Positions 17,490 through 26,998 of a DNA stretch of 64,000 nucleotides are shown here, piece after piece; position 1 is the stretch's first letter; each line of letters starts with the position of its first letter. A program made the translations under genes and the position numbers. Source of the stretch: Woeseiaceae bacterium (GTDB lineage: Bacteria > Pseudomonadota > Gammaproteobacteria > Steroidobacterales > Woeseiaceae); NCBI GenBank assembly GCA_028289545.1, contig JANQPG010000102.1, positions 1 through 64,000 on the forward strand. The letters are read 5' to 3'. The notes under the pieces were generated by a model. It saw only the letters and a program-made list of their open reading frames with translations, made no database searches and was not told the DNA's origin.

Positions 17490-18197
17490 ATGATCAAGCT
17501 TCACAATCTTTCCAAGGTCTACCGCACGAGCGACGTGGAAACCACGGCGCTGAACTCCGTCAACCTCGAAATCGATCGCGGCGAGTTTGTCGCCGTCATG
17601 GGGCCTTCGGGCTGCGGCAAGTCCACGCTTCTGAATGTGCTTGGCATGCTTGATTCGCCGGACTCGGGCAGTTATGTGTTCCTCGACAGTGAAGTATCCC
17701 AGCGCACGGAGCGGGAACTCGCCGCCGTGCGCAAGCAGCACATCGGCTTTATCTTCCAGAGCTTCAACCTGATCGACGAGCTCACGGTGGCTGAAAACGT
17801 CGCTCTCCCCCTCCTCTACCACAAGACACCGGCTGCAGAGCGCGACCAGGCCGTGCGCGAAGTACTGGAAAGCGTAAAGATCGCTCACCGGGCCGATCAC
17901 CGGCCGCAGCAGCTCAGCGGCGGCCAGCAGCAGCGCGTCGCCGTTGCGCGCGCCGTTGTTACCCAGCCGAAGCTGATACTCGCCGACGAACCCACCGGCA
18001 ACCTGGACACGACCAACGGCGAGGAGGTGCTGAACCTGCTCGAGCAGCTGAACTCGGAGGGCACAACCATCGTCATGGTGACCCACGACCGCAGCCATGC
18101 CGAGCACGCCAGCCGGGTCGTCAACATGCTGGACGGCCGCATACTGTCCGAGAACGTTGTCGGCATGCAGGCCGCGAGCGAGGCGCGCCATGCTTAA
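17490..18197 (+). CDS. ABC transporter ATP-binding protein (MacB/LolD type)
   Basis: 235 residues with Walker A GPSGCGKST, Q loop, signature LSGGQQQRVAVARA, Walker B LILADEPTGNLD and H loop THD. Typical of the MacB/LolD/FtsE subclass of mechanotransmitting ABC systems. Starts 46 bases after the adaptor and overlaps the permease gene by 8 bases. Energises the FtsX-type permease encoded next. Confidence 0.95.
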   Translation: MIKLHNLSKVYRTSDVETTALNSVNLEIDRGEFVAVMGPSGCGKSTLLNVLGMLDSPDSGSYVFLDSEVSQRTERELAAVRKQHIGFIFQSFNLIDELTVAENVALPLLYHKTPAAERDQAVREVLESVKIAHRADHRPQQLSGGQQQRVAVARAVVTQPKLILADEPTGNLDTTNGEEVLNLLEQLNSEGTTIVMVTHDRSHAEHASRVVNMLDGRILSENVVGMQAASEARHA

Positions 18198-20628
18198 GAA
18201 CTATCTCAAGATCGCCTTTCGTAACATTACGGGCAACCCGCTGTTCAGCGCAATCAACATCATTGGGCTGTCCATTGGCCTCGCGTGCTGCATCATCATT
18301 ACGCTGTTTGTGCAGTACGAGACCTCGTACGACAAGCACTGGCAGGACGCGGACCGGATCCATCGCGTCACTCGCGACTTCTTTTCCAACAACCTGCGCC
18401 TTGCGACGGTGGCGCCACCGATTGCGCCATTGCTCAAGCAGGACTACCCCGAGGTCGAGGACATCACGCGAATCATGAGCATCGGCACGACGGCGTTTAC
18501 GGTGGGCGAGAAGACCGTCAACGATGAAGCTGCCGTGATCGCCGACCCCAACATATTCGAATTCTTCAACCTCGAGTTCGTGGCGGGCGACCCGGCGACG
18601 GCGCTGGCCGCCCCGACAAACGTTGTGGTTTCGGAACGCGCTGCACAACGCCTGTTCGGCAGCACGGACGTTATGGGCAGGACCGTCAACATCGCCAACC
18701 AGGCCGACTTCACGGTGGCGGGCGTATTCCGCGATCTGCCGGAAAACACCCACATGGCGTTCGAAATTGTCGTGTCGATCGACATCGTACCGATAATGAT
18801 GGGTCCCGAGGCGCTCGAACGCTGGGGCAATAACAGCTACTTCAGCTACCTGCGCCTGGAGTCCGGCTTCGACGCGGACAACCTCGAAGCGAAGTTCGTC
18901 GACTTCATTGTCAGGCACCGCGGCGAAGACGCCCCCGAGAGCACCGCCATCGGTCTGCAGGCGCTCACCGACATTCACCTGACGTCGAACCGAGACAGCG
19001 AGTGGCGGACGAACGGCAGCATAGCCGCCGTCTACACGTTCTCGGCCGTGGCGTTTGTCGTCCTGCTGATTGCCTGCGTTAACTTCATGAACCTGACGAC
19101 AGCACGATCGACGCAGCGCGCCAAGGAGGTGGGCATCCGCAAGGTTGTCGGCGCCAACCGCAGCCAGCTCGTCCTGCAGTTCCTCGGAGAATCCGTGCTG
19201 CTGACCGCGGTCGCAATGCTGTTGGCCCTGGCGCTGGTCGAGTTGGCGCTGCCGGCGTTCGGTGCGTTCCTCGAAAAGCCGATTGCATTTTCACTCGCCG
19301 ATCCCCTGACACTGGCTACGCTGGTGATCGGCACAATTATCGTCGGCGTAGTTGCCGGCAGCTACCCGGCGTTTTACCTGTCGCACTTCCGGCCTGCGTC
19401 CGTACTCAAGGGGACGGTATCAGGCGGCGGTTCGGCATTGCTGCGGCGCATACTGGTCGTTTTCCAGTTTGCGACGTCGATTGCGCTGCTGATAGCAACC
19501 GGCGTCGTCATGGCGCAAATGCACTACGCGCGCACCATGGACCTGGGCTACGAGCGCGAACGGAACATCGTCCACTCGCTGCCTTTCTTCGCCGACCTGT
19601 GGGGACTGTACACGCCGCTCAAGGCGGAACTCGAGGCCCATCCCGACATCGAGTCGGTCGTGTATTCGTCACGCATTCCCAGCCAGCAGAACCTCGACAG
19701 CAGCATCTATCTGCCCGCGGGGGCGCAGGAAGTCCGGGACAACGCCGTGGGGATATCCGACATCAAGGTCGACTGGCAATGGTTCGATCACTACGGCATC
19801 GAGTTCCTTGCGGGCCGGCCGTTTCGGGAAAACGAAATGAAGATTGGAGAGATCAGCGAAGAACAGCCGGTGGTCAGAGGAGCGGCCGTGCTCAACGAGT
19901 CAGCCGCTCGGCGCCTCGGCTGGACGCCGCAGGAGGCCGTCGGCCAGATTGTTCGCGAACCCCAAAACGGCGATTGGACACAATGGATCGACCGCGAAGT
20001 GGTCGGCGTCATTCCCGACATCCACTTCTCGTCCCTGCACGACGAGAAAAAAGCCACGCTCTATGCCGAGCCGGTAGACGGCTACCAGCGGTCCATTTCG
20101 GTCAAGCTGGCTCCCGGCAACCCGAGTACGGCCATCGAGCATTTCGAAACCGTGTGGACGCGCCTGGTACCGAACGAACCCGTTGCCTGGGAGTTTCTAG
20201 ACGACCGTTTCGACGCGCGCTATCGCGCCGAATCCCGGCAAGCCAGTATGTTCGCCGTGTTCTCGGGTTTTGCGATCTTCGTGGCCACGCTGGGCTTGTT
20301 CGGCCTTGCGTCATTTACAACCGAACGCCGCACGAAGGAAATTGGCATACGCAAGGTCATGGGAGCGTCAGCGGCCAATATTGTCATGCTATTGACCTCG
20401 GACTTCACGAAACTCGTACTGCTTGCGAACGTCATTGCGTGGCCGATCGCCTACTATTTCATGAGCCAGTGGCTGACGCGCTTCGTCTACAAGGCGCCGT
20501 TCTCGGATTGGGGCTGGCTGTTTGTCGCCAGCGCGCTGGTAGCGCTTGGGGCGGCGTGGCTGACGATTGCTCTGCAGGCCGGCCGTGCGGCAACCGCGCG
20601 TCCGGTCATGGCGCTACGCTACGAATAG
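18190..20628 (+). CDS. ABC transporter permease with two FtsX/MacB modules
   Basis: 812 residues from ATG 18190, 8 bases inside the ATPase gene. N-terminal helix (SAINIIGLSIGLACCIIITL), MacB-type periplasmic domain, three-helix FtsX core at about 290-420, then a second helix-plus-periplasmic-domain unit and a second FtsX core at about 690-800, ending ARPVMALRYE. This is the duplicated YknZ/MacB-like permease that works as one chain. With the adaptor and ATPase it probably exports peptides, lipids or a drug. A strong terminator follows. Confidence 0.93.
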   Translation: MLKNYLKIAFRNITGNPLFSAINIIGLSIGLACCIIITLFVQYETSYDKHWQDADRIHRVTRDFFSNNLRLATVAPPIAPLLKQDYPEVEDITRIMSIGTTAFTVGEKTVNDEAAVIADPNIFEFFNLEFVAGDPATALAAPTNVVVSERAAQRLFGSTDVMGRTVNIANQADFTVAGVFRDLPENTHMAFEIVVSIDIVPIMMGPEALERWGNNSYFSYLRLESGFDADNLEAKFVDFIVRHRGEDAPESTAIGLQALTDIHLTSNRDSEWRTNGSIAAVYTFSAVAFVVLLIACVNFMNLTTARSTQRAKEVGIRKVVGANRSQLVLQFLGESVLLTAVAMLLALALVELALPAFGAFLEKPIAFSLADPLTLATLVIGTIIVGVVAGSYPAFYLSHFRPASVLKGTVSGGGSALLRRILVVFQFATSIALLIATGVVMAQMHYARTMDLGYERERNIVHSLPFFADLWGLYTPLKAELEAHPDIESVVYSSRIPSQQNLDSSIYLPAGAQEVRDNAVGISDIKVDWQWFDHYGIEFLAGRPFRENEMKIGEISEEQPVVRGAAVLNESAARRLGWTPQEAVGQIVREPQNGDWTQWIDREVVGVIPDIHFSSLHDEKKATLYAEPVDGYQRSISVKLAPGNPSTAIEHFETVWTRLVPNEPVAWEFLDDRFDARYRAESRQASMFAVFSGFAIFVATLGLFGLASFTTERRTKEIGIRKVMGASAANIVMLLTSDFTKLVLLANVIAWPIAYYFMSQWLTRFVYKAPFSDWGWLFVASALVALGAAWLTIALQAGRAATARPVMALRYE

Positions 20629-20662
20629 CATCGAAGATTTGGCGAGGTAACAGCGCTCTATT

Positions 20663-20695
20663 CCCGGCACTCGTCCCGAGTGCCGGGTTTTTTTT
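20663..20695 (+). terminator. Rho-independent terminator of the exporter operon
   Basis: CCCGGCACT (20663-20671) pairs with AGTGCCGGG (20679-20687), and the stem can extend inward by CG pairs. It is followed by eight T residues. Confidence 0.9.
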
Positions 20696-20977
20696 GCTCG
20701 CGGCACCTGACGAGTGCTTCCTATTGGGTTGCCTCTCCGGTTACGAACTCTGCCCCGCTCCAACTTTGCCAAGCTCAAACCTATAGTCCAGCGTGGAAAG
20801 ATACTGTCAACCTCTACTCACAAAGCATCACCGATACATGTTCTACAACTAGTCCCATGGGTTGCCAATGCAACAAGTCGGCAATTCAAGGCTACGATGT
20901 TAACGTTCCGCGTCGACCGAGATTATTTGGCTTAGTTATACTCCGCAAAAAGATTCGTCTTGCTCATAAGGACCACG
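20696..20977. other. AT-richer gene-free stretch at the left edge of an atypical segment
   Basis: Within the 349 bases between the permease stop and the next start, everything after the terminator looks AT-richer than the flanks. I see no gene, RNA, repeat or integrase site. Small frames here lack a ribosome site or recognisable products. Confidence 0.5.
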
Positions 20978-21706
20978 ATGTTGTTCAGAGCCCCCAACAA
21001 ACTGCGGGTATTTGCGCTGTGCCTCTCGGCCTGCTGCTTTGCAGGAACATCGACGTTCGCCCAGTCGATAAGCGGTGTCATTACGGAAGATTTTGCTGAA
21101 CAAGGCAACGTCTCGGGAACCCTCATCGTGGGCGCCCGCTTCGGAGACGCTGGACCGAATGTCGACCTAGACTCGCTCAGGGGCTTCTCGCCGACAAACG
21201 GAAAGCGAAGAAGAGCTTGCTTTATGGCGACAACAAAAGACGGTCTATACCATGCAGAGGGAGTACTTGACTTACCTCGACGAGCTGGCCGCTATCCTAT
21301 CAGGCCCAGGAAAGACTGGCGCTTCTCCGGCGAGTTATCCGAATATCCGGTCGATTTCTTCGCAGCTTTGATGTTGATGGAGGACAACTGCAACGGTTCC
21401 GGTGATGCCCTAATTGTCCCTACAGCCTTTTCTGAGGGAAGAGACGACTTGACGGTCTATATCAACAGCCGACGAGCTCTTATGCTCTCGGCCGCTCTCG
21501 TTGTAGATGACGGCTGGAAAATAGTCGGTGATTGCAACACTCAACGGGACGAGCGGACGATCGCATTCGACACACTTTGCGTTTTTGATTTGCGACGCAA
21601 GCCATCCAGCGAAACTATGGAACTTGTTGTAACAAGGACACCTCGCAGAGGCGCCGCACTTGAAGAAGCGTTCAAAATCGCTTATCCGCAGACACTACGT
21701 CAGTGA
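20978..21706 (+). CDS. Secreted protein of unknown function, first gene of a three-gene atypical module
   Basis: 242 residues from ATG 20978, chosen because AAGGA lies six bases upstream; a TTG at 20960 is in frame but has no ribosome site. Residues 1-29 are a signal peptide (VFALCLSACCFAGTSTFAQS). The mature domain of about 210 residues is of mixed composition with a few Cys and no family I recognise. Its stop overlaps the next gene's GTG (GTGA), so the two are translationally coupled. Base composition is AT-richer than the flanks. Confidence 0.75.
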   Translation: MLFRAPNKLRVFALCLSACCFAGTSTFAQSISGVITEDFAEQGNVSGTLIVGARFGDAGPNVDLDSLRGFSPTNGKRRRACFMATTKDGLYHAEGVLDLPRRAGRYPIRPRKDWRFSGELSEYPVDFFAALMLMEDNCNGSGDALIVPTAFSEGRDDLTVYINSRRALMLSAALVVDDGWKIVGDCNTQRDERTIAFDTLCVFDLRRKPSSETMELVVTRTPRRGAALEEAFKIAYPQTLRQ

Positions 21707-22737
21707 GCATCGACCTCTACGCCACCCTAAAACGGGTCGTCGCTATTCTTCGTGACAAAATACCCCGAAGGCTTTCTGTATCGCGCCGTCTAGCGCTGTC
21801 GATTCTGTTTCTGATCGGTGCTCTGTTCGCCGTAGTATCTTTTACGTCACCACAACCCATGATCACATTTACAGGCAGGTCAGAGATTGCGGAGACAATG
21901 ACCACGCTTCCGGATAGTGCGGCGTTCAGTATCCCCTACGCTTTTTTAGCCGAGGGAAATCGATGCCTTTCCAAAGTACACGTCAGGCCGCGCAACGGGA
22001 CAAGAGTAATCTACGAGGTTTTGGGCCCAGGGGAATTGCTCATCGTGCTCGTCGGCTCAGCCACGGTGCAATCGGAGGAACTCGACGAACCTCTAACGGT
22101 AGACTTCCAGCGCTTTATCGTTTCATCCAGAGAGCAAAGCTGCTCCTACCAAGGATATGTAAGGCTCCCCTTGACCGGGCTCATTCAAATAGGAGAAGAG
22201 CCAGCTAACAGCCTCGGTTACGGCGACAAAAACCCCATACTGAGACATGGCCGAATTCAAGTCTTTGGGCGCTCGATATCCAGACTGCTCTTTTTCATCC
22301 CGCTAAATTGGGGTCCTTTTGACGCAGAAGCACTCTATCTAGCCGAAACGATAGATGTGCCCGCAGGCTCGAGAGTATCACGCGCGCTCGACGAGGAAGG
22401 GAATCCTGTTCGCTGGTGGGGGTTTGCCGAGTTCAACATGAGCCTCACATCCGAGGAAGCACCGTCACTCTTTCTCTCAGCTTCTGCAAATGCAGGAGCG
22501 GTATCAGTATTCGCCCCAGCCCCAAGACGCGGTAGCGTGCTAACCGCATGTCAACGTGGAAGCGGCGAGTCAGTAAGTGAAACCCCTTCATCTTTGCTGC
22601 CCGAGTGCATATCGCTGGACTTGTCAGCGCAGCTCGCCGGCGATCCAAATCTGCGCTGGATATACGGAGCCTTGATTGTGATGGTCGCATTCGCAAACCT
22701 GCTTCACCTGCGGTCGGAAATCAAGACAGATCGGTGA
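21703..22737 (+). CDS. Bitopic membrane protein with large periplasmic domain, unknown function
   Basis: 344 residues from a GTG overlapping the previous stop. One membrane helix at about 29-47 after a basic N-terminus, a large extracytoplasmic part of about 270 residues (with Cys pairs), and a second helix near 318-337 before a short cytoplasmic tail. No recognisable domain. It lies between a secreted protein and a trypsin-like protease, and the next ATG comes one base after its stop. This could be a membrane partner or substrate of the protease (inference). Confidence 0.75.
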   Translation: MSIDLYATLKRVVAILRDKIPRRLSVSRRLALSILFLIGALFAVVSFTSPQPMITFTGRSEIAETMTTLPDSAAFSIPYAFLAEGNRCLSKVHVRPRNGTRVIYEVLGPGELLIVLVGSATVQSEELDEPLTVDFQRFIVSSREQSCSYQGYVRLPLTGLIQIGEEPANSLGYGDKNPILRHGRIQVFGRSISRLLFFIPLNWGPFDAEALYLAETIDVPAGSRVSRALDEEGNPVRWWGFAEFNMSLTSEEAPSLFLSASANAGAVSVFAPAPRRGSVLTACQRGSGESVSETPSSLLPECISLDLSAQLAGDPNLRWIYGALIVMVAFANLLHLRSEIKTDR

Positions 22738-22738
22738 C

Positions 22739-23860
22739 ATGAACACACGCTTCTTCACGACGGTTATCGTCTTTGCATTTCCCGGCTTCGTCTGCTCAGC
22801 AGTTGCTTCGCCAGTTTTTCTTGACGTTGGTCGTGGCCAGGGACAGGGCTATGGAATCCGCATGGAGAGGACTTGCTACATAGCAACACCGGCGCATGTT
22901 GTCGAGAAATCTCCTGCCAGAATTCATGCCTTTTCGAAGGACGGCAAGCGCCACCGACTCGCGGTCGTCGCCGTGGATGAGGAAAAAGACATTGCGATGC
23001 TCTCTAGAAAGAAGAAGAGTGGAATCCCAATAGTCGGGGCCGCTGCCAGAAACTACGATCCCTATTTCGACAATCTGTGCTTCTCAGAGGGATACAGCGA
23101 CGGGTTTGTGGATGAAGACAGAATAGCGTCACACGTTCGAGGTTCCCAACAGGGGCGCTCCGGCCGCGTGCAGATGCATAGAGTCGTTGGCGTAGCGGGT
23201 TCTATAGAGACTATTGATGTTGAGTTAACGAGCCTATCCGTAAGCGAAGGTTCGTTTACGTTTGTTTCATCCGACCCGGAATTACCTGTTGTTCAATCGG
23301 ATAGCGGCTCGATGATTATGGAGCACGTTAGCCGTGGCAATCTTGTACCTGCCGGCATGGTCGTTAATGTAAACGCGGATGGCTCCGCAGAAGCAGTCCT
23401 AATGAGCTCGGTGCTTTCTCATTTCATGGACTCGCTCTCTCCAATACCCAAAGACCTAACACTCGCGCCCTCGTCGTTTACTTTGGAACGAGTTGAACGC
23501 GGTTGGTTGCTGGGTAACCCTCCTTCCAGAGGAGACGACCCCAAGACGAAAACACTGACGATAGACATAGACGCCGGCACGAGGCACAGAGTGTTAAGCG
23601 GCTTTCGTCTGAAATGCCGCCCTGCTCTTTCCCGGCTAACAGAGAAATGCAGATTCACGATACAGGTCTATCGGACGGTAGATCCAGGAGCCAATCGAGG
23701 TGGTTGGACGCAAGTACGCTTCCGCGGAGTACCGACCATTAGCAGAAATCCTGCTCCCAACTTCAATTTCATGGAAGAAACAACGGCGCTAAAGCTTCGG
23801 ATTCAGGTTAAGGGGCCCATATCCCTGATCGAGAAAGTCGAAGTAAAAACAGCCGATTAG
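22739..23860 (+). CDS. Secreted trypsin-like serine protease
   Basis: 373 residues starting one base after the membrane-protein stop. Signal peptide about 1-24 (cleavage near AVAS). A chymotrypsin-fold triad can be placed: His53 in IATPAHVV, Asp84 in EKDIAML, Ser189 in QSDSGSMI, with Cys46 and Cys114 nearby. The oxyanion motif reads SDSGS instead of GDSGG. Residues from about 230 to the end form an extra domain of unknown type, rich in beta and basic residues. Probably periplasmic and cotranscribed with the two preceding genes. Low-GC codon use (AGA, AAA, TTT) differs from the flanks. Confidence 0.8.
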   Translation: MNTRFFTTVIVFAFPGFVCSAVASPVFLDVGRGQGQGYGIRMERTCYIATPAHVVEKSPARIHAFSKDGKRHRLAVVAVDEEKDIAMLSRKKKSGIPIVGAAARNYDPYFDNLCFSEGYSDGFVDEDRIASHVRGSQQGRSGRVQMHRVVGVAGSIETIDVELTSLSVSEGSFTFVSSDPELPVVQSDSGSMIMEHVSRGNLVPAGMVVNVNADGSAEAVLMSSVLSHFMDSLSPIPKDLTLAPSSFTLERVERGWLLGNPPSRGDDPKTKTLTIDIDAGTRHRVLSGFRLKCRPALSRLTEKCRFTIQVYRTVDPGANRGGWTQVRFRGVPTISRNPAPNFNFMEETTALKLRIQVKGPISLIEKVEVKTAD

Positions 23861-23913
23861 CGCTGGGGGCGAAACCACTGGCACTATACTTCGCCACCCC
23901 GCACGCAAGTAAG

Positions 23914-23944
23914 CCGGCCTCAAGGCCTAAGACGCCGGTATTTT
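23914..23944 (+). terminator. Weak hairpin after the protease gene
   Basis: CCGGC (23914-23918) pairs with GCCGG (23934-23938) followed by TATTTT. The stem is short and the loop long, but the position fits the end of the three-gene module. Confidence 0.35.
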
Positions 23945-24061
23945 GGGCAAGATCGAGTCCCGCTCTCGCTATAGGCTGTAGGGATCTGCCGCAACGACGC
24001 CGCGTTCTTTCGGCCGTCGGTTCCGGCAGGCAGAAAAACGCCAGTGTGAGGATGGGAACAA

Positions 24062-26749
24062 ATGAGCGATTCGAGATGGGAGCGACTGCAGTCTCTGTTT
24101 GCCCAGGCCGTGGTGTTACAGGGCGGGGAACGGGAAAAACTCCTCTCTGAGTCCTGCGAAGACGACCCCGACCTTCGCCGGGAGCTGGAAGCCCTGCTGG
24201 AGGCCGACCGCGACCCGGACAGGCTTACGTCGTTTGCGCTGGACGCCGAGTTTGTTCAGCAGCTGGACGACCAGCTGGTTGGCACGACGATCGACGCCTG
24301 GGAACTGGTCGAGCGTATCGGCGCGGGCGGTATGGGGTCGGTGTTCCTCGCCCGGCGCGTCGACGGCAGCTATGAACAGGATGTCGCGCTCAAGATCGTC
24401 AAAAAAGGAATGGACACGGAGCGCATCGTGCGCCGTTTCGAAATGGAGCGGCAAATTCTGGCGCGCCTCGAACACCCCAACATTGCGCGGCTCATTGACG
24501 GCGGCGTGACGGGTGACGGACGACCGTATCTGGCGATGGAATATGTCGACGGCCTGCCGATTACCGAGTACTGCGACCGGAACAAGCTCACGCTGGACGA
24601 GCGGATCAGGCTATTCCAGGTTGCGTGCAATACCGTGCATTACGCTCACCGCAGCCTGGTGGTTCATCGCGACCTGAAACCCTCGAACATTATCGTCACC
24701 GCTGACGGCGTGCCCAAGCTTCTAGACTTCGGCATTGCCAAGCTGCTCGACGACACGGACGACCACAAGCTGACGCGGACAGGTCGGCCGCTGCACACGC
24801 CCGCCTACGCGGCACCGGAACAGCTCGTCGACGGCACCATTACCACCGCAACCGACGTGTATGCGCTCGGCGTCATTCTGTACGAACTACTGTCCGGGCG
24901 GCGGCCCTTCGAAGTCAGGCGAACGCCCCAGGAATTTCGGGAGCGCGTGCTGGAAGACGGCCCGGCGCGGCCCAGCACCGTAATCACTCAGAGTCCCGCG
25001 GACACCGACGGGCGCGCCGAAACGACCGTGCCTGAAGAACTGGGCCGACTTCGCCGTACACCGATCGAACGCCTGCGCCGGCAACTCAAGGGCGATCTCG
25101 ACACGATTTGCCTCATGGCCCTGAGAAAGGAACCGGAAGATCGCTATGCTTCGGCCGATCAGGTAGCGGCCGACCTCGGCAGGCACCTGCAAGGCCTACC
25201 GGTTGTCGCCCGGCCGGACTCGATGACCTACCGCATGGGCAAGTTTGTCCGCCGCCATCGGTTGGGCACCGGTGTCACGATTGCCGTTGTGCTGGCGTTT
25301 GTGGGTCTCACGTCGTTTTACACGACACGTCTCGCGGCGGAACGCGATCTCGCGCTCGACGAACAACGCAAGGCAAGCGAGGTCGTCGACTTCGTGACCG
25401 GGTTGTTTACGGTCTCTCATCCGGAGGAAGCGCGCGGTGAATCGGTCAGCGCCCGCGAGCTGCTGGACGCGGGCGCGCAACAGATCCGCACGGAGCTCTC
25501 TGGCCGGCCCGGCGTGCAGGCCAACATGATGCGCGTACTGGGGGAGGTGTACCACAGCCTCGGCGTGCCAGAAGAAGCCGAGGCGCTGGTCGCCGACGCG
25601 CTGACCCGGCAGATCGGCATCTACGGCGAACAGCATGCGGAAGTGGCCACCTCAAAGCTCATGCTCGGCATCCTCCATCAGGACGCCAGCCGCTATGAAG
25701 AAGCCGAAGCACTATTCGGGGAGGCACTCGAGACCCGCCGCCTGCTATTCGGGGAACCGCACCGTGAGGTCATGGAAGCGTTGAGCGTGCTGGCCTATTT
25801 CGAAGAAACGATCGGCAATTACGAGCGCGCGACAGAACTCCACGAAAGCGCGCTGGCGATGGGCCGCGCGCTGTTCAGCTCGGACGACGAATTCCTGGCC
25901 GAAGCGATGGTCAAACTCGCGGGCATCTACCGCATCCTCGATCGGCTCGACGAAGCGGAGCCGTTGCTGCGCGACGCGCTTGCCATGCAGGATCGCATGT
26001 ACGGCGGCGAACACCCGGAGAGCGACAGCACGAAGCGACAGCTTGCCGGCCTGCTGCGCGACACCCATCGGCTTGACGAGTCCGAATCGCTGTACAAGGC
26101 AATCATTGCCTCGCGTACGCGCATGCTCGGGCCCGACCACATCGAAGTTGCCCATACCTGGAACAGCTACAGTCAGCTACTGGACGAGATGGGGCGACTC
26201 GACGACGCGGTCGAAGCGAATCGAACGTTCATCGACATCATTGAGCGTATTCACGACGGGCCTCATCCGAGCCTTGGCGCCGCGTACAACAATCAGGCCA
26301 TTCTGTTGCGCAATCAGGGCGACTACGACGCCGCGATCGACTTCTTCAACAAGTCGATCGACATGCAGAACGCCGTGGGGTTGCCGCCGCGCCATGCAAA
26401 CCGATCGTTTCCCATGGGCGGTAAAGCGGAGGTCCTGAGGCGACAGGGGCGGTACGACGAAGCCGAAGTACTGCTCCGCGAAGCACTGGCCATTCGCGAA
26501 GAAAGTTTTGACCCGGGCCACCGGCTTATCCTCGAACTCAAGAGCGGACTCGGCGCAACGCTATCGGGTAAGGGTGAGCACGCCGAGGCGATCGTAATGC
26601 TCGTCGAAGCCTACGACGGTTTTCTCGACAGCCGGGGCCCGGAGTATGGCGGCACGCGGACCGCCGCGGAAAGGTTGGCGAGCGTGTATGAACAGATGGG
26701 CGACGAGGTCAACGCGGCTCGCTACCGCGAAGCGGCGGAATCCGAGTAG
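24062..26749 (+). CDS. Transmembrane Ser/Thr protein kinase with TPR repeats
   Basis: 895 residues. Kinase domain at about 80-370 with GAGGMGSVFLARR, ATP lysine Lys111, catalytic Asp204 in HRDLKPSN, DFG Asp222 and APE. One membrane helix at about 402-421 is followed by a periplasmic region of about 470 residues made of tetratricopeptide repeats (480-880). This layout is the classic partner of ECF43-type sigma factors, in which the kinase activates the sigma by Thr phosphorylation. The convergent sigma gene at 26999-27553 is the obvious substrate. Confidence 0.93.
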   Translation: MSDSRWERLQSLFAQAVVLQGGEREKLLSESCEDDPDLRRELEALLEADRDPDRLTSFALDAEFVQQLDDQLVGTTIDAWELVERIGAGGMGSVFLARRVDGSYEQDVALKIVKKGMDTERIVRRFEMERQILARLEHPNIARLIDGGVTGDGRPYLAMEYVDGLPITEYCDRNKLTLDERIRLFQVACNTVHYAHRSLVVHRDLKPSNIIVTADGVPKLLDFGIAKLLDDTDDHKLTRTGRPLHTPAYAAPEQLVDGTITTATDVYALGVILYELLSGRRPFEVRRTPQEFRERVLEDGPARPSTVITQSPADTDGRAETTVPEELGRLRRTPIERLRRQLKGDLDTICLMALRKEPEDRYASADQVAADLGRHLQGLPVVARPDSMTYRMGKFVRRHRLGTGVTIAVVLAFVGLTSFYTTRLAAERDLALDEQRKASEVVDFVTGLFTVSHPEEARGESVSARELLDAGAQQIRTELSGRPGVQANMMRVLGEVYHSLGVPEEAEALVADALTRQIGIYGEQHAEVATSKLMLGILHQDASRYEEAEALFGEALETRRLLFGEPHREVMEALSVLAYFEETIGNYERATELHESALAMGRALFSSDDEFLAEAMVKLAGIYRILDRLDEAEPLLRDALAMQDRMYGGEHPESDSTKRQLAGLLRDTHRLDESESLYKAIIASRTRMLGPDHIEVAHTWNSYSQLLDEMGRLDDAVEANRTFIDIIERIHDGPHPSLGAAYNNQAILLRNQGDYDAAIDFFNKSIDMQNAVGLPPRHANRSFPMGGKAEVLRRQGRYDEAEVLLREALAIREESFDPGHRLILELKSGLGATLSGKGEHAEAIVMLVEAYDGFLDSRGPEYGGTRTAAERLASVYEQMGDEVNAARYREAAESE

Positions 26750-26766
26750 CGCCCGGCCCTAGCCCG

Positions 26767-26994
26767 AAAATCTCACCGGTATTGCGGATTTAGGCGGAAT
26801 TCGCAGCCGTCCTGGCGTCGCTCTGGAGCGAACGCTTGAGTGAAGAGCCAGCCAGGGCGCGCGAGAAACCGCCTGAACCGCGATAGGCCAGCGCCGGAAC
26901 AGAAATGGCGTTCTGAAAACGCACTCCAGAACCGTCACATCGTCCGATACATCGGCGCCTTGCGCGCCAGACGCTGGCCGACCGGTGAGATTTT
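26767..26994. repeat. Large inverted-repeat element between kinase and sigma genes
   Basis: AAAATCTCACCGGT at 26767-26780 is repeated perfectly in inverse at 26981-26994 (14-base arms, 200 bases between). The interior is GC-rich with smaller complementary stretches and no gene. It fills the 249-base gap between two convergent genes and ends five bases from the sigma stop. It could be a MITE/REP-type repeat or a structured shared 3' end. Confidence 0.6.
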
Positions 26995-26998
26995 GGGG

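Noticed and set aside
20696..23860. Interpretation of the AT-richer segment as a prophage or integrative element
   Set aside because: No integrase, transposase, tRNA or direct-repeat boundary could be found; only composition and gene novelty are atypical.
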